Assembly: GCA_037176905.1 (NCBI GenBank)
Contig: JBBBWG010011591.1
Location: 1 to 20,563 of the forward strand
Direction: 5' to 3'
Length of the DNA: 20,563 nt
DNA from: Azolla pinnata
Lineage: Eukaryota; Streptophyta; Polypodiopsida; Salviniales; Salviniaceae
Positions 7,567 through 17,275 of this stretch are shown in pieces; the stretch's first letter is position 1; every line of letters starts with the position of its first letter. The notes below the pieces were generated by a model. That model was not told the origin of the DNA. It worked only from the letters and a program-made list of their open reading frames with translations, and did not search any database. Both the position numbers and the translations under genes were made by a program.

Positions 7567-10500
7567 ATGTTAAAGAGATTGGCAAACCCAAATGAACTAG
7601 AATTCAACTATGTGGCATTACTGAAAGCTTGTACACGGAACAAAGACCTCTGTAATGGTTCTAAAATACATGCCGATGTTGAAAAAAAGGGTCTTCTTGA
7701 AAGGAGTAATTACTTAACCACCACATTAATCAATATGTACGCCAAATGTGGTGCTACTGAGAAAGCACGGCAAGTTCTTGAGGAGTTTTCTTCCTCGGAT
7801 ATTGCTTCTTGGAATGCACTCATTGCAGGGTATGCCCAGGAAGGACGATGCCACGAAGCAATGGACTGTTTCGAACGAATGCGAAACAAAGGCCTTTCCC
7901 AAAATTCAATAACTTTCATTTGTATATTGAAATCATGCGGTAAAGCAAGAGATGTAAAGAACGGCAAACGATTTCATTCTGAGATAGTTTGTAGAAGATT
8001 ATTGGAAAAAGATGTAGTTCTCGGCACTACTTTGGTGGACATGTATGCAAAATGTGGCCTCTTTAAGAAAGCTGAAGAGGTTATGGGTGACCTTACAGAA
8101 CAGAATGCTATCTCCTGGAATGCATTGATTTCAGAATATGTAGAACAGGGCAAGTGTCATGAGGCGTTGAGCTGCTTTGAACGGATGCAAAGCGAGGGTC
8201 TCGCACCTGATGTTGTGACATTGGTTTGCGTCTTGAAAGCTTGTGGAAAGTCTGGAGCCATAACCAAAGGCCAAGACATTCATCATGATATTGAGAGTAG
8301 GGGTCTGCTTGATAAAGAGATCATGATTGGGAATGCTTTGATGGACATGTATGTGAAATGCGGTGTTCCAGTCAAAGCGCAAGAAGTGTTTTACGAGCTT
8401 CTCAACCGAGATGTTGTGTCCTGGAATGTTCTAATTGCAGGGTATTCTGGGCAACAAGAGAGCCGCAAGGCATTTAACTGCCTTGAACGCATGCAAAGTG
8501 AGGGTCTTTTGCCGAATGTGGTAACTTACATTTGTATTTTCAAGGCATGTGGCATTACAAGAAGCTTAGAGAAAGGCAAACAAAATCACAGCAAGGTTGT
8601 GAGTAGTGGCTTTCTAGAGAAGCAACTTGACATAGGAAAGGCATTGTTCGATATGTATGTGAAATGCGGTGCACTTGATAGAGCTCACGAAGTTCTCGAA
8701 GAACATCTTTCTCAAGATAATGTTTCTTGGAATACACTTCTTGCAGGTTATGCCCATCAAAAGCAAACTGTCCACGCTTTGAATTGTTTTAAAAGGATGC
8801 AAACAGAGGGCCATTTTCCTGATCTCATCACATTTATGTGCATCTTAAAAGCATGTGGCATAGCAGGAGTTATTCACAAGGTCTCTTGTTTATACGATGA
8901 ATTGAGAAGTATAGAAAGTGGAGAGCTCAAGGGAAAGCAGGAAAAGGAAACGATCATTAGAAACTACAAAGAAGAGTTAGTGGCAATACTCAAGTCTTAT
9001 CCCAAAGATACTTGTGAAGTATATACTAATGCTGGATCATTTGAAAAGAAGGCTTATATTAAACGTGAGGTGCTTTCTGAAACAAAACAGAAGCTCAATC
9101 TTCTGCCAGTTGGAAATGCAGGCTCCTGGAATGCATTAATCTTGAGCTATGCCCGTGATGACCAAGGTCAGGATGCTTTACATTGTTTTGATCTCATGCA
9201 AAGAGAGGGCCTATATCCCAATGAAGTAACCCTCACTTCCCTCTTGCAGGCTTGTGGTACATTAGGAGACATTGAAAAAGGCAAGGAGATTCATCGTGAA
9301 ATCCTTACTAGGGGCTTGCTGGAGAAAGATCTTGTGCTCGGGACTGCTATAATCGATATGTATTCCAAATGTGGCATGCTTTCTATAGCACAACAAGTGC
9401 TCGAAGAGCTTGCTATCCGAGACACCATTTCCTGGTCAGCTCTTATTGCAGGATATGCACAAGGAGGGCAATTTCACGAAGCATTGAACTGTTTCGAGAG
9501 GATGCAATGTGAAGGTCTCACACCAGATGCCATTACACTTACTTGCATATTAAAGAGCTGTGGTTGCATTAGAGCTATAGAGAAGGGTGAACAAATTCAT
9601 GGAGAGATTGTGAGCAGGGCATTGTTGGAGAAGGATGTTCTACTTGGAAATTCACTTGTTGATATGTATGTCAAATGTGGTATGGTTGAAAAGGCGAAAT
9701 GGATCACTGAAGAGCTTCCAATTCGAAACATCAGCACTTGGTCCACGCTCATCTCAGGCTATGTTCAGCAGGGCCAAGCTCATGAAGCATTAAACTGTTT
9801 TGGATGCATTCAAAGTGAGAATATTCCTCCAGATATAGCCACATTTATTTGTATCTTGAATGCATGTGGCCAAATAGGAGCACTGGAAAAAGGCATAGAA
9901 ATCGATAGAGAAATTTCTGATAGGGGTTTATTGGAGAATGATGTCATACTCGGTGCTGCATTAGTGGATATGTACACAAAATGTGGAGATTTGGCAAGAG
10001 CACACCGAGCGCTACTAGACATTCCTATGCGGGATGTGGTTTGTTGGTCTACACTCATTTGTGGGTATGCCCAGATGGAAGAAGGAGATCATTCACTCAC
10101 ATGTTTTGCGCAAATGCAGAGTGAGGGCCTAATTCCAGATGCCATCACTTTCTCTTGCATCTTGAAAGCATGTGGTAGCACAGGAGCTGTAGAAAAGGGT
10201 AAACAAGTCCACAACAAGATTGAAAATATGGGCTTGCTTGAGCGGGATATCGTGCTTCAGACTGCATTGGTAGATATGTATGCCAAATGCAATGCACTAG
10301 CAAAAGCACAAGAAATGCTCGAAAGGTTTAGAGTCTATCATGTGGCCCCTTGTAATGCACTCCTTTCAGCATATGTGCAGCAAGATCAATGTCAGAATGC
10401 ATTGATTTGTTTTGAGCAAATGCAAACCAAGGGCCTTTCCCCAGATGTGGTCACCTTCATTTGCATCTTGAAGGCCTGTACCAGTATAGGCGCTCTAGCC

Positions 10501-11160
10501 AAAGGTAAACAAATCCACGATGAGATTGCGAATAGAGGCATGTTGATCAAGGATATTGCACTGGGCACAGTATTGGTGGATATGTATGCCAAATGTGGAA
10601 TGCTCACAAAAGCACACCAGGTACTTGAGGAGTTACCTGTTCGAAACATTGTCTCTTGGAATATTGTCATCGCAGAATATGGGCAGCAAGGGAAATACAA
10701 CGAAGTATTGAGTTGTTTCCAGCAACTGCAAAATGAGGGTCTCAGTCCAGATGGAGTCACATTTTTATGCGCTTTGAATGCATGTAATCACTCTGGGAAT
10801 GTTGACAGTGCTCAAATACTTTTCCACCACATGACTAGGAAGTATGGAATTACTCCAAGCATTGAGCATTTTACATGCATGGTGACAATTCTGGCGAATG
10901 TGAGGCTTTTCAAACAGGCTGTTTCTGTGATGCAGGTGATGCCATCATCGGAGTTTCCACAAGTTTGGCTTGCACTATTGGGTGCTTGTAGAAAATGGGG
11001 TAATGTGGACATAGGGAGATTGGCTTTTCACCAACTTATTCAGCTGGATGCTAATATTGCTTCAGCCTATATACTCATGGCTAACATTTTTGCAGCTGCT
11101 GGAATGTCAGCGGATGCCAAGAAGATTGAAGTCATGTGGTTGAATTATGCCTGTAAGTAA
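7567..11160 (+). CDS. PPR protein C, long PLS class, E-type, intronless, with internal linker (1197 aa)
   Basis: ATG at 7567 (MLKRLANPNELEF) follows an in-frame TGA at 7555; stop TAA at 11158. An opening L motif (NYVALLKACTRNKDLCNG) leads into a long array with nine intact S motifs (INMYAKCG, VDMYAKCG, MDMYVKCG, FDMYVKCG, then IDMYSKCG, VDMYVKCG, VDMYTKCG, VDMYAKCN, VDMYAKCG) alternating with P and L motifs. Residues about 439-515 are a lysine/glutamate-rich stretch that does not fit the repeat; a faint S-like YTNAGSFEKK lies within it. L2, S2 (IEHFTCMVTILANVRLFKQ) and E1/E2 (VWLALLGACRKWGNVDIG, ASAYILMANIFAAAGM) finish the protein, with no DYW domain. Family role: organellar RNA recognition, probably C-to-U editing with a partner. 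It is about twice the length of A and B, suggesting growth or fusion by unequal recombination. No clear transit peptide is visible. Confidence 0.93.
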   Translation: MLKRLANPNELEFNYVALLKACTRNKDLCNGSKIHADVEKKGLLERSNYLTTTLINMYAKCGATEKARQVLEEFSSSDIASWNALIAGYAQEGRCHEAMDCFERMRNKGLSQNSITFICILKSCGKARDVKNGKRFHSEIVCRRLLEKDVVLGTTLVDMYAKCGLFKKAEEVMGDLTEQNAISWNALISEYVEQGKCHEALSCFERMQSEGLAPDVVTLVCVLKACGKSGAITKGQDIHHDIESRGLLDKEIMIGNALMDMYVKCGVPVKAQEVFYELLNRDVVSWNVLIAGYSGQQESRKAFNCLERMQSEGLLPNVVTYICIFKACGITRSLEKGKQNHSKVVSSGFLEKQLDIGKALFDMYVKCGALDRAHEVLEEHLSQDNVSWNTLLAGYAHQKQTVHALNCFKRMQTEGHFPDLITFMCILKACGIAGVIHKVSCLYDELRSIESGELKGKQEKETIIRNYKEELVAILKSYPKDTCEVYTNAGSFEKKAYIKREVLSETKQKLNLLPVGNAGSWNALILSYARDDQGQDALHCFDLMQREGLYPNEVTLTSLLQACGTLGDIEKGKEIHREILTRGLLEKDLVLGTAIIDMYSKCGMLSIAQQVLEELAIRDTISWSALIAGYAQGGQFHEALNCFERMQCEGLTPDAITLTCILKSCGCIRAIEKGEQIHGEIVSRALLEKDVLLGNSLVDMYVKCGMVEKAKWITEELPIRNISTWSTLISGYVQQGQAHEALNCFGCIQSENIPPDIATFICILNACGQIGALEKGIEIDREISDRGLLENDVILGAALVDMYTKCGDLARAHRALLDIPMRDVVCWSTLICGYAQMEEGDHSLTCFAQMQSEGLIPDAITFSCILKACGSTGAVEKGKQVHNKIENMGLLERDIVLQTALVDMYAKCNALAKAQEMLERFRVYHVAPCNALLSAYVQQDQCQNALICFEQMQTKGLSPDVVTFICILKACTSIGALAKGKQIHDEIANRGMLIKDIALGTVLVDMYAKCGMLTKAHQVLEELPVRNIVSWNIVIAEYGQQGKYNEVLSCFQQLQNEGLSPDGVTFLCALNACNHSGNVDSAQILFHHMTRKYGITPSIEHFTCMVTILANVRLFKQAVSVMQVMPSSEFPQVWLALLGACRKWGNVDIGRLAFHQLIQLDANIASAYILMANIFAAAGMSADAKKIEVMWLNYACK

Positions 11161-11170
11161 CTGTGGATTC

Positions 11171-11375
11171 ATACAAGTTGGAATGCAGGGGAGAATTCGG
11201 ATTGATATGCCTGACTGATGCAAGCAAGAACATCGGTAACATATACAGTTTGATATTATTGAAAATGCACGGGGGTATTCAGATTGACATGCTTGATTGG
11301 AGCAAGCAAGAACACCACCAACATACAGGTTGATACAAGTGGAAATGCAAGGGGAGTATTCACATATTTATTGAG
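11171..11375. repeat. Degenerate tandem repeat, about 2.5 copies, period about 80 bp
   Basis: Three successive blocks start with ATACA(A/G)(G/T)TT or a close variant and then GGAATGCA/GAAAATGCA/GGAAATGCA at about 11180, 11261 and 11341, followed by a GGGG-type run and ATTC. The first two also share GATTGA(T/C)ATGC and GCAAGCAAGAACA. It lies directly 3' of PPR gene C, probably in its 3' UTR or flank. Confidence 0.75.
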
Positions 11376-12169
11376 GATTTGGTCTGAGCACTGGGTTTTA
11401 ATGTTTCAACGTTCAAAACAAAGCGCATGTTCTAGAAAATGATCATGCTTAGATCGAAGGATAATTCATTTCTTGTACATTTGCTACGAACACTGTAGGA
11501 TCGAGACCCATATCACTGACCTCGTACTTGGTAGTGGAATACAGCACAAGATCACCTATTCTGCAAGGGAAAGAAACAAGCCATGGAGAATCAGTCGCTA
11601 GTGGTCTATCATCAACATGACCCAGTAATGCGGTTGATGTCACCGATGCTGAATGCCATTGCCAGTACGTTGTACACAAACCTTTATAAAGCACTATCAA
11701 ATTTACAAGTTTCTCAATTTGTTGCATGAAGAATTTTTCCATGTTACAAACAAGAACCAATCTGAAGCATGTCTTAAAAGATTCTATGAATGATGCAGCG
11801 AAAACTCTACAAACTTGTTTTCAACAATAAGATCAGTGCACTCTCATCAATGAACACGATTCCAAGCACAACTAAACATAATTTACTAATTATCATCTTT
11901 CCAAATAGTGCCGACTCCTGGAGATTCAACATTTGCTGCATTCTTTTGTTAGAAGTAATGTTCAGGTTCACAAGCAAATCAGTACGTTCCACAACAGCAT
12001 CCAAGGACCTTGAATTGCACATACATATTCTTTAGTGGTCACTGGTTACACATCTCACAATGCTAAATTTCAAAAGAATCCACTCTCAACCACAGCGGGA
12101 TACCAGAGATATGGTTTCAATAGAATTTTAACTAGATGAGCCCCTAAACCCCATCGACATCTTCACCAT

Positions 12170-12268
12170 GAAAGAACTGACTGTAGCCGATATCGGCTAC
12201 AGAAAGATCAAGGGTCACATGATATCGGCTACAGAAAGATCAAGGGTCACAGAAAGAACTGACTGTAG
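12170..12268. repeat. Nested repeat: 17-bp direct repeats around a palindrome and two 32-bp units
   Basis: GAAAGAACTGACTGTAG occurs at 12170-12186 and again at 12252-12268. Between them are two consecutive 32-base units starting GATATCGGCTACAGAAAG (12189-12220, 12221-12251), differing only at the last base. Bases 12181-12202 form a perfect 22-bp palindrome centred on GATATC. The 32-base unit is also present, inverted and exact, at 13329-13360 inside kinase intron 6. Confidence 0.9.
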
Positions 12269-12642
12269 TTGCAGAATATTGGGTTGGGTCACTAGAAGAA
12301 TGGGGTGCAACAAATAATCTGAAATAGAGAATAAGAGATAGAGATATAACTAAAGGGTGTGTAAGCTCAGGTAGTAAGGGTATTCCGCAAAAGAGGTTGT
12401 CGTTTGTTCAATCCTTACATTCCACTCCACCATGGCAGGCTTCTGAATCCAAGTCTAGATCTATCAGTTAATAAAAATATGGCTTACCACAAGGGTAGCA
12501 AATACGAAGAAGAAAAAGAGGTAGATCATACAAAGTTGTTAAAAGGGTGCTTGGGAGAGGTTGAGGTGGAACCCAAAAGAATGAAGCAAGAGAGGAATGT
12601 GGCAACAACACCCGTCAATAACTGTCGACTGCCGTTTATCGA

Positions 12643-15600
12643 TCAAAGTCCATCTGCTCTTGCTGATGCCGGGTCTTCTGGCACTTGGGGTTTCAGATGG
12701 CTTACTCTTCTACTGGCGGTGTAAGCACTCTCACCTTCATGAAGATTCCTCGTGCGATTCATGGTGGAGAAGTCTCCACTTTGAGAGAACTCGGAGGAAT
12801 TGGCCACAGTGCCCATGTGGCCTCCACGAGAGGGTGGACGCCGTGGCCTGCCATCTTCACCCCCGTGGACACCAGCACCCAGGGAGCTTTTCTTCCTCCT
12901 TCGCCCAACCCTATCTCCAATACTACCACTTGAGTTCCCAACAGGTCCAGATTGAGATACGAGACTAGACATGGTCGTAGGCACTTGGTGGCGTCCCGAG
13001 AGCCTCAATGAGCTGCTAAGATTGCTTTGTCCCAGTGGTTCCATCGGGAAACCAACCACACCATCCTCATGTGCAGGTGGAAACTTCTCACTCTTGCTCT
13101 TCACTTGTTGTGAAATCTGCTTTCGTCTCAGCTGCAAGAAAAGTTACGTCCACTTTTTTTAATAACAGCCATTCGTAACATTTGGATCTAGGGTTATAAG
13201 CACTTGAATGTGTCTTTTTCCAACACCTCTTTCCCTAGGGACGATGCTTAGGGTTTCTGAGACAATGCAGTTTTCCAAAATTCAGTTTGATGCCTACATG
13301 CAGTCCAACTATTAGCTCTTGACATATCATGTGACCCTTGATCTTTCTGTAGCCGATATCTTTACTCACATTGTGAACATCCAAGCAGTAACTAGTCATC
13401 TAAGGTCACAGATGGGTAACTAGCTGTTACATATACCACGAAACCTTATGCATGAGTATGCCAACGATAAATCATTCATGGCTGCTAATAAACACAGATC
13501 AATCACACAATGCTTATCAATTTTACCTGTATATTTACTTGCATTTCTGCATTTGCTTCTGGTGCCGGAATAGCTCTAGTAGTCCGGTGGCTCACTCGTT
13601 TTGAAGTTTCACCACGAACTTGCAAATCTTGCGCCCTTTTTCTGAAAGGAATTCGGATAAATGAAGTTATCTATCCAGACATGATTGCCACTCTCATGCT
13701 TAATATTTACCTTCTAGATTCCTCATCTCTCAGTTTGGCATCCATCTCCTTGCTCGGTGGATATTGAGGAAGGCTTGAAGGATCACAGGCATGGGGTTCA
13801 GCAGAGAAGAACTAAACATTTGAAAGTGAGTATAAGGAAAACACTCAAGCTGCATGGAAACAAAACGAATTTTCTGTAATAAGAATGTGCTTACTTCACT
13901 TGCTAAGGCTAAGGATGCCGTCCCACGATCTGATGGCTCGATTGCCAATAGCTTGTCAAGAAGAGACAACGCAGGATCTGGGAAATCTTTGAAGGTCTCT
14001 TTAAGACAACGCGCATATGGTTGCTGAAATTTGAACACTGTTGCCTGAGGGAGCTTTAGCCTCTTCCAATACTCCTCCGATGGTGAACCACATAACTTAA
14101 AAATCCTGTGGAGTTGTTCAACCTGAAAAGATGTATAAGCTCATGTGGTGAGATTCAAGCACACATCTCAACATCAAAACAACAACTTCTTGATTGTGAG
14201 ATGTGAATGTCGATGGCAGACATCAGAGTCTCAAAGGGTGAATGTGTTAAGAGATCATCAGAAATAAAGTGATAAAAATGCATTTAAGGGCAAGGGTAGT
14301 GCCACAGAACCTCAGTTCGGCCAGGAAGGATTGGCTTTCCAGCCATGAGTTCGGCTAAAATGCATCCTGCACTCCATAGATCCACTGCGACATCATATTC
14401 GGTTGCGCCCAGCAAAAGTTCAGGTGGACGATACCAGAGCGTTACAACCCTACTGGTTAGTGGTTGCCTGTGGTTGGGATTGAAAAATGTGGCAAGGCCA
14501 AAATCAGCTATCTTTAATATGCCGGAGTTGTCAAGTAAAAGGTTGGAGCCTTTTATGTCTCTATGAAGGACATTTCGGGTGTGACAATGTTCGAGTCCTG
14601 AAAGAAGCTGGTGAATGTAGCACTTTACCTGCATGTCAAGTAGTCACATTATGTCTTAAGCATGATTCCCACACTTCATGAAATGTTATGCTTATTCATA
14701 TGTAGACATTTGAGGAGAGGCATTTCTTAGTGCCCTGGGTCAATTAATGCATTTTAAGTTGTCTAACGATATGAATCCTTATACATACACACAAAAATTA
14801 CTCCTTAAAGGAATAATGATCCAGAAACTTAGCAGAAAATACCTGTGGCTCCGTAAATGTGATGTCTGGACAAGCTGCTAAACCAGCAAGATCATGCTCC
14901 ATGTATTCAAAGACAAGGTATAAGGAACACGACATCCTAGATGTTACAAGGCCTTCAAGCTTTATAACATTGGGGTGGTCAAGCCTTCGTAATACTAGGA
15001 TCTCTCGAGCCATAAACCTGACACTATCAGGCTCGAGATTGTCAAATCGTACCTTCTTCAAAGCAACAATCTTCCCAGATACAAGATCACGAGCCTTATA
15101 GACATTGCTATATGTTCCTTGCCCAATCTGCCATAACAATTTCTTGAAGATTTTAGAGAGATCATGGAGTAGGAAACAAAATTCATTAATTTAGCATGAG
15201 TTAGATGTAGGGGGGAGGATTTATGCTGCATCTAATATAGTCACACATTACCGTATTACTACATTTTACGCTGACCTGCCACGCAGTTGTAAGTTAGCCA
15301 ATGCTCGTGGGGCATGCATCGTAATTGGAACCTACATTACCCAAGAACCATGAATATAGATCTCGGAAAAGTTCCTACCACTTTTCCATGTGAGACTTGG
15401 AAAGAGCTTGCATCATGCTTCTAACAATGTGGGATTGACCAGATCTGTGGAAGTTTCAGGAATTTCCATCATGTTTGCCACAATTCTATAGGTGAGAATC
15501 TGATGGATATTTCACACATCTTCTAAGTACCTGTTTCCCTCATTTTTTTTCCTTGCAATGTTTGATTCTTAGAATCTGAAGGCATGGTTCTTTGTAATCG

Positions 15601-16738
15601 CAATAAGCAGTTGAGACCAAGGAATTTCCAACTGCCCGTGAGGTGCAAGGGATTAATGCACTCACGCCATTATGAGCTTCCACAGGCAGAGCTGGGGCAT
15701 ACATTACTGGAGTCCGCATTAATCCATGCAGCCAAGCCTCATTTCGGCACGTGTTTCAACACATAACTAGCGTCCACATTACTCCATACATAACTAGCGT
15801 CCACATTACTCCACATTACTCCACATTCTCCTTACACGCAAGGCTCCGCATACTATACGTAGTATGCTCTGGCGCTCAAGTTGGGAAGATTGCAGTTTTA
15901 ATTTTGCTCCTCGTTGTAGAATCTGGTAACTAGATAGCCTTTCCATACCAATGAATGCGGAACTCTAATGGATCCATATAGATGCAATAGACGACAGAGT
16001 GAAGGCTTATATGACAGGTAACCAAGTTATTTCACTTGTCATTGTACAATTCGTTAACTACATAGCCCTTTCATACCCAATAAGCATGCAACACTCATTG
16101 CTCCATACCAGATGCAATAGATGTCTACAACCTAGGGTAAGCCTAGACAATAGGTGAGCGAGCCAATTTCACTTGTCATTGTACAAGTCCGTAGCTAGAT
16201 GGCCTTTTCATACCACTAAACATGCAATGCCCATGGATCCACATCGGATGCCATGCATGTCGATAACTCAATTGACATATACAGCAGGTAACTGGGCTAG
16301 CTAATACGACAAAAAGATGATCATGCCATGGTGGAAACACAATTTTACCTTGTCAATCTTCTCGAAAGTATCCGCTTTACGAGGGATCCAGCCCTTGACA
16401 GCTTCACCAGCAACAGCTGACAGCCACGGCGGCCATCCAGCGGCCACTTGCTCGCCCTCTGTTTGCCTCGGGATATTTCTCAATCTTTCCCTTCCTTCGG
16501 TGCGTGTGCTTCCCCGCTTATCCTTCTTCTTGGAATCGTTGGGAACAGCAGAATCTGCTTGAGAATCTCCTCTGCTCTTTCTCGATTCGGCGGTGTCAGC
16601 TGCTGCTTCGGACGGTACAGCCGAAGCTGCCGATGGTAGATCAAGCCTCTCTACCACCACTTTGGCGGACGAGGCCTTGGATTTCGCACCGGCTCTGCTC
16701 CCGCGCCGCGATGCTTGCTTTACACAAGCACACCCCAT
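12643..16738 (-). CDS. CDK-like Ser/Thr protein kinase, IBS1/At1g54610-like, seven exons (641 aa)
   Basis: Joined minus-strand exons: 16738-16349, 15127-14843, 14628-14311, 14122-13895, 13811-13711, 13641-13527, 13131-12643; all introns are GT-AG, lengths match family protein blocks, and the joined frame is 642 codons including TGA. The N-terminus MGCACVKQ has a myristoylation Gly2 with palmitoylatable Cys3/Cys5, and an in-frame TAA lies just upstream. The plant-specific lead-in GWPPWLSAVAGEAVKGWIPR is followed by the kinase core: IGQGTYSNVYKA (131-142), catalytic Lys154, HRDIKGSN (Asp249), DFG (267-269), T-loop Thr283 in LTSRVVTLWYRPPE, and WSAGCILAEL. FDNLEPDSVRFMAREI replaces the cyclin-binding PSTAIRE helix. 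The C-tail has FKDFPDPALSLLDKLL, EPSDRGTAS, ACDPSSLPQYPPSKE and a low-complexity basic tail. Family members act in signalling or as CDK9-like kinases; the membrane anchor favours the former. The last exon's end is less certain, as I do not see the family's usual HYSGPL-type terminus. Confidence 0.92.
13329..13360. repeat. 32-bp element in kinase intron 6, inverted relative to 12189-12251
   Basis: Exact reverse complement of 12189-12220, located in intron 6 (13132-13526). A diverged copy lies at 7109-7140 at the equivalent place in the duplicated intron, so the intron copy is probably the ancestral one. Confidence 0.9.
15761..15832. repeat. 27-bp tandem repeat plus short CACATTACTC units in kinase intron 1
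   Basis: Units starting ACATAACTAGCGTCCACATT at 15761 and 15788 are nearly identical with a period of 27. They run into further CCACATTACT copies ending at about 15832. A degenerate relative (ACATTACTGGAGTCCGCATT) lies just before, at about 15700-15720. Confidence 0.85.
15898..16305. repeat. Degenerate tandem repeat, three copies, period about 130-137 bp, kinase intron 1
   Basis: Copies start at about 15898, 16035 and 16172. The last two begin with CTTGTCATTGTACAA. All three share a block like GTAACTAGATAGCCTTTCCATACC (at about 15925, 16052 and 16189), then AATG or CATGC, GGATCCA or GCTCCA, and GATGCAATAGA or a variant. Intron 1 is 1221 bases (15128-16348), far longer than the others, and these copies make up about a third of it. 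Confidence 0.8.
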
Positions 16739-17036
16739 CACTGAGCATTATAATGCTGCTGGGGCGGGCACGAGCATGGAAGAGGGATCTTGGGAGATGT
16801 TTCCAGGTAATTTTTCAGCGTCTCACAGGCGGCATCTCAGTTCTGGTCCGTTCCCCCCCTTCTCGGTAGCGGAAAGGCGCAGCGGAGAAGAGCCGATGCG
16901 GTGCGCGTTTGAGCTGAGACCGGGACGCCATGCTTTGGCTTTGCTACTACGAGGACTGTTCACAGGGCGAGATCTTCGTCTGCTTCTTCTGCTTCTTCCT
17001 GTCTGGAAGGCCAGGAGGAAGACATGGAAGCAGCCG

Positions 17037-17099
17037 CTCGCTCGCTGTCTCGCTCGCTGTCTCGCTCGCTGTGTCTGTGTCGTCTGTGTCGTCTGTGTC
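17037..17099. repeat. Two adjacent minisatellites: 3 x 12 bp then 3 x 9 bp
   Basis: CTCGCTCGCTGT is repeated exactly three times (17037-17072) and is directly followed by GTCTGTGTC three times (17073-17099). Confidence 0.95.
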
Positions 17100-17212
17100 G
17101 TCTGATCCGTCTGCAGAGAACGTTTGTGTTATTGATAGAAATGGCCAAATATGAAGGCCTAATTTTCTTCTTCTTCTTCTTCTGTCTTCTGAAAATTGCA
17201 AGGCCAATTGAT

Positions 17213-17275
17213 CTACTAGATGATGATTGATGATGATTGATGATTGATAATGATTGATGATGATTGATGATTGAC
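17213..17275. repeat. (TGATGAT/TGATTGA)n simple repeat
   Basis: Irregular tandem copies of TGATGATTGA with one TGATAATGA variant, about 60 bases, in the 5' flank of the kinase gene. Confidence 0.9.

Larger units (their letters stand above)
11161..12642. other. 3' flanks of PPR gene C and the kinase gene
   Basis: About 1.5 kb between convergent genes. It contains an ~80-bp tandem repeat (11171-11375) and a palindromic repeat cluster (12170-12268). On the minus strand a frame at 11449-11760 follows an acceptor-like TTTATAAAG and reads IGDLVLYSTTKYEVSDMGLD before a TAA; a second frame (11807-12022) ends in a hydrophobic stretch. I can assign neither to a family; they may be relic exons or chance. 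Confidence 0.5.

Noticed and set aside
8881..9110. An intron inside PPR gene C
   Set aside because: Donor- and acceptor-like bases exist at both ends, but removing 230 bases would break the downstream PPR frame, while the unspliced frame is open throughout.
11807..12022. Minus-strand frame with a hydrophobic end, considered as an R-SNARE-like exon
   Set aside because: The similarity is only to a general pattern (DxxVERxDLL then a hydrophobic tail), with no conserved layer residues that I can confirm.
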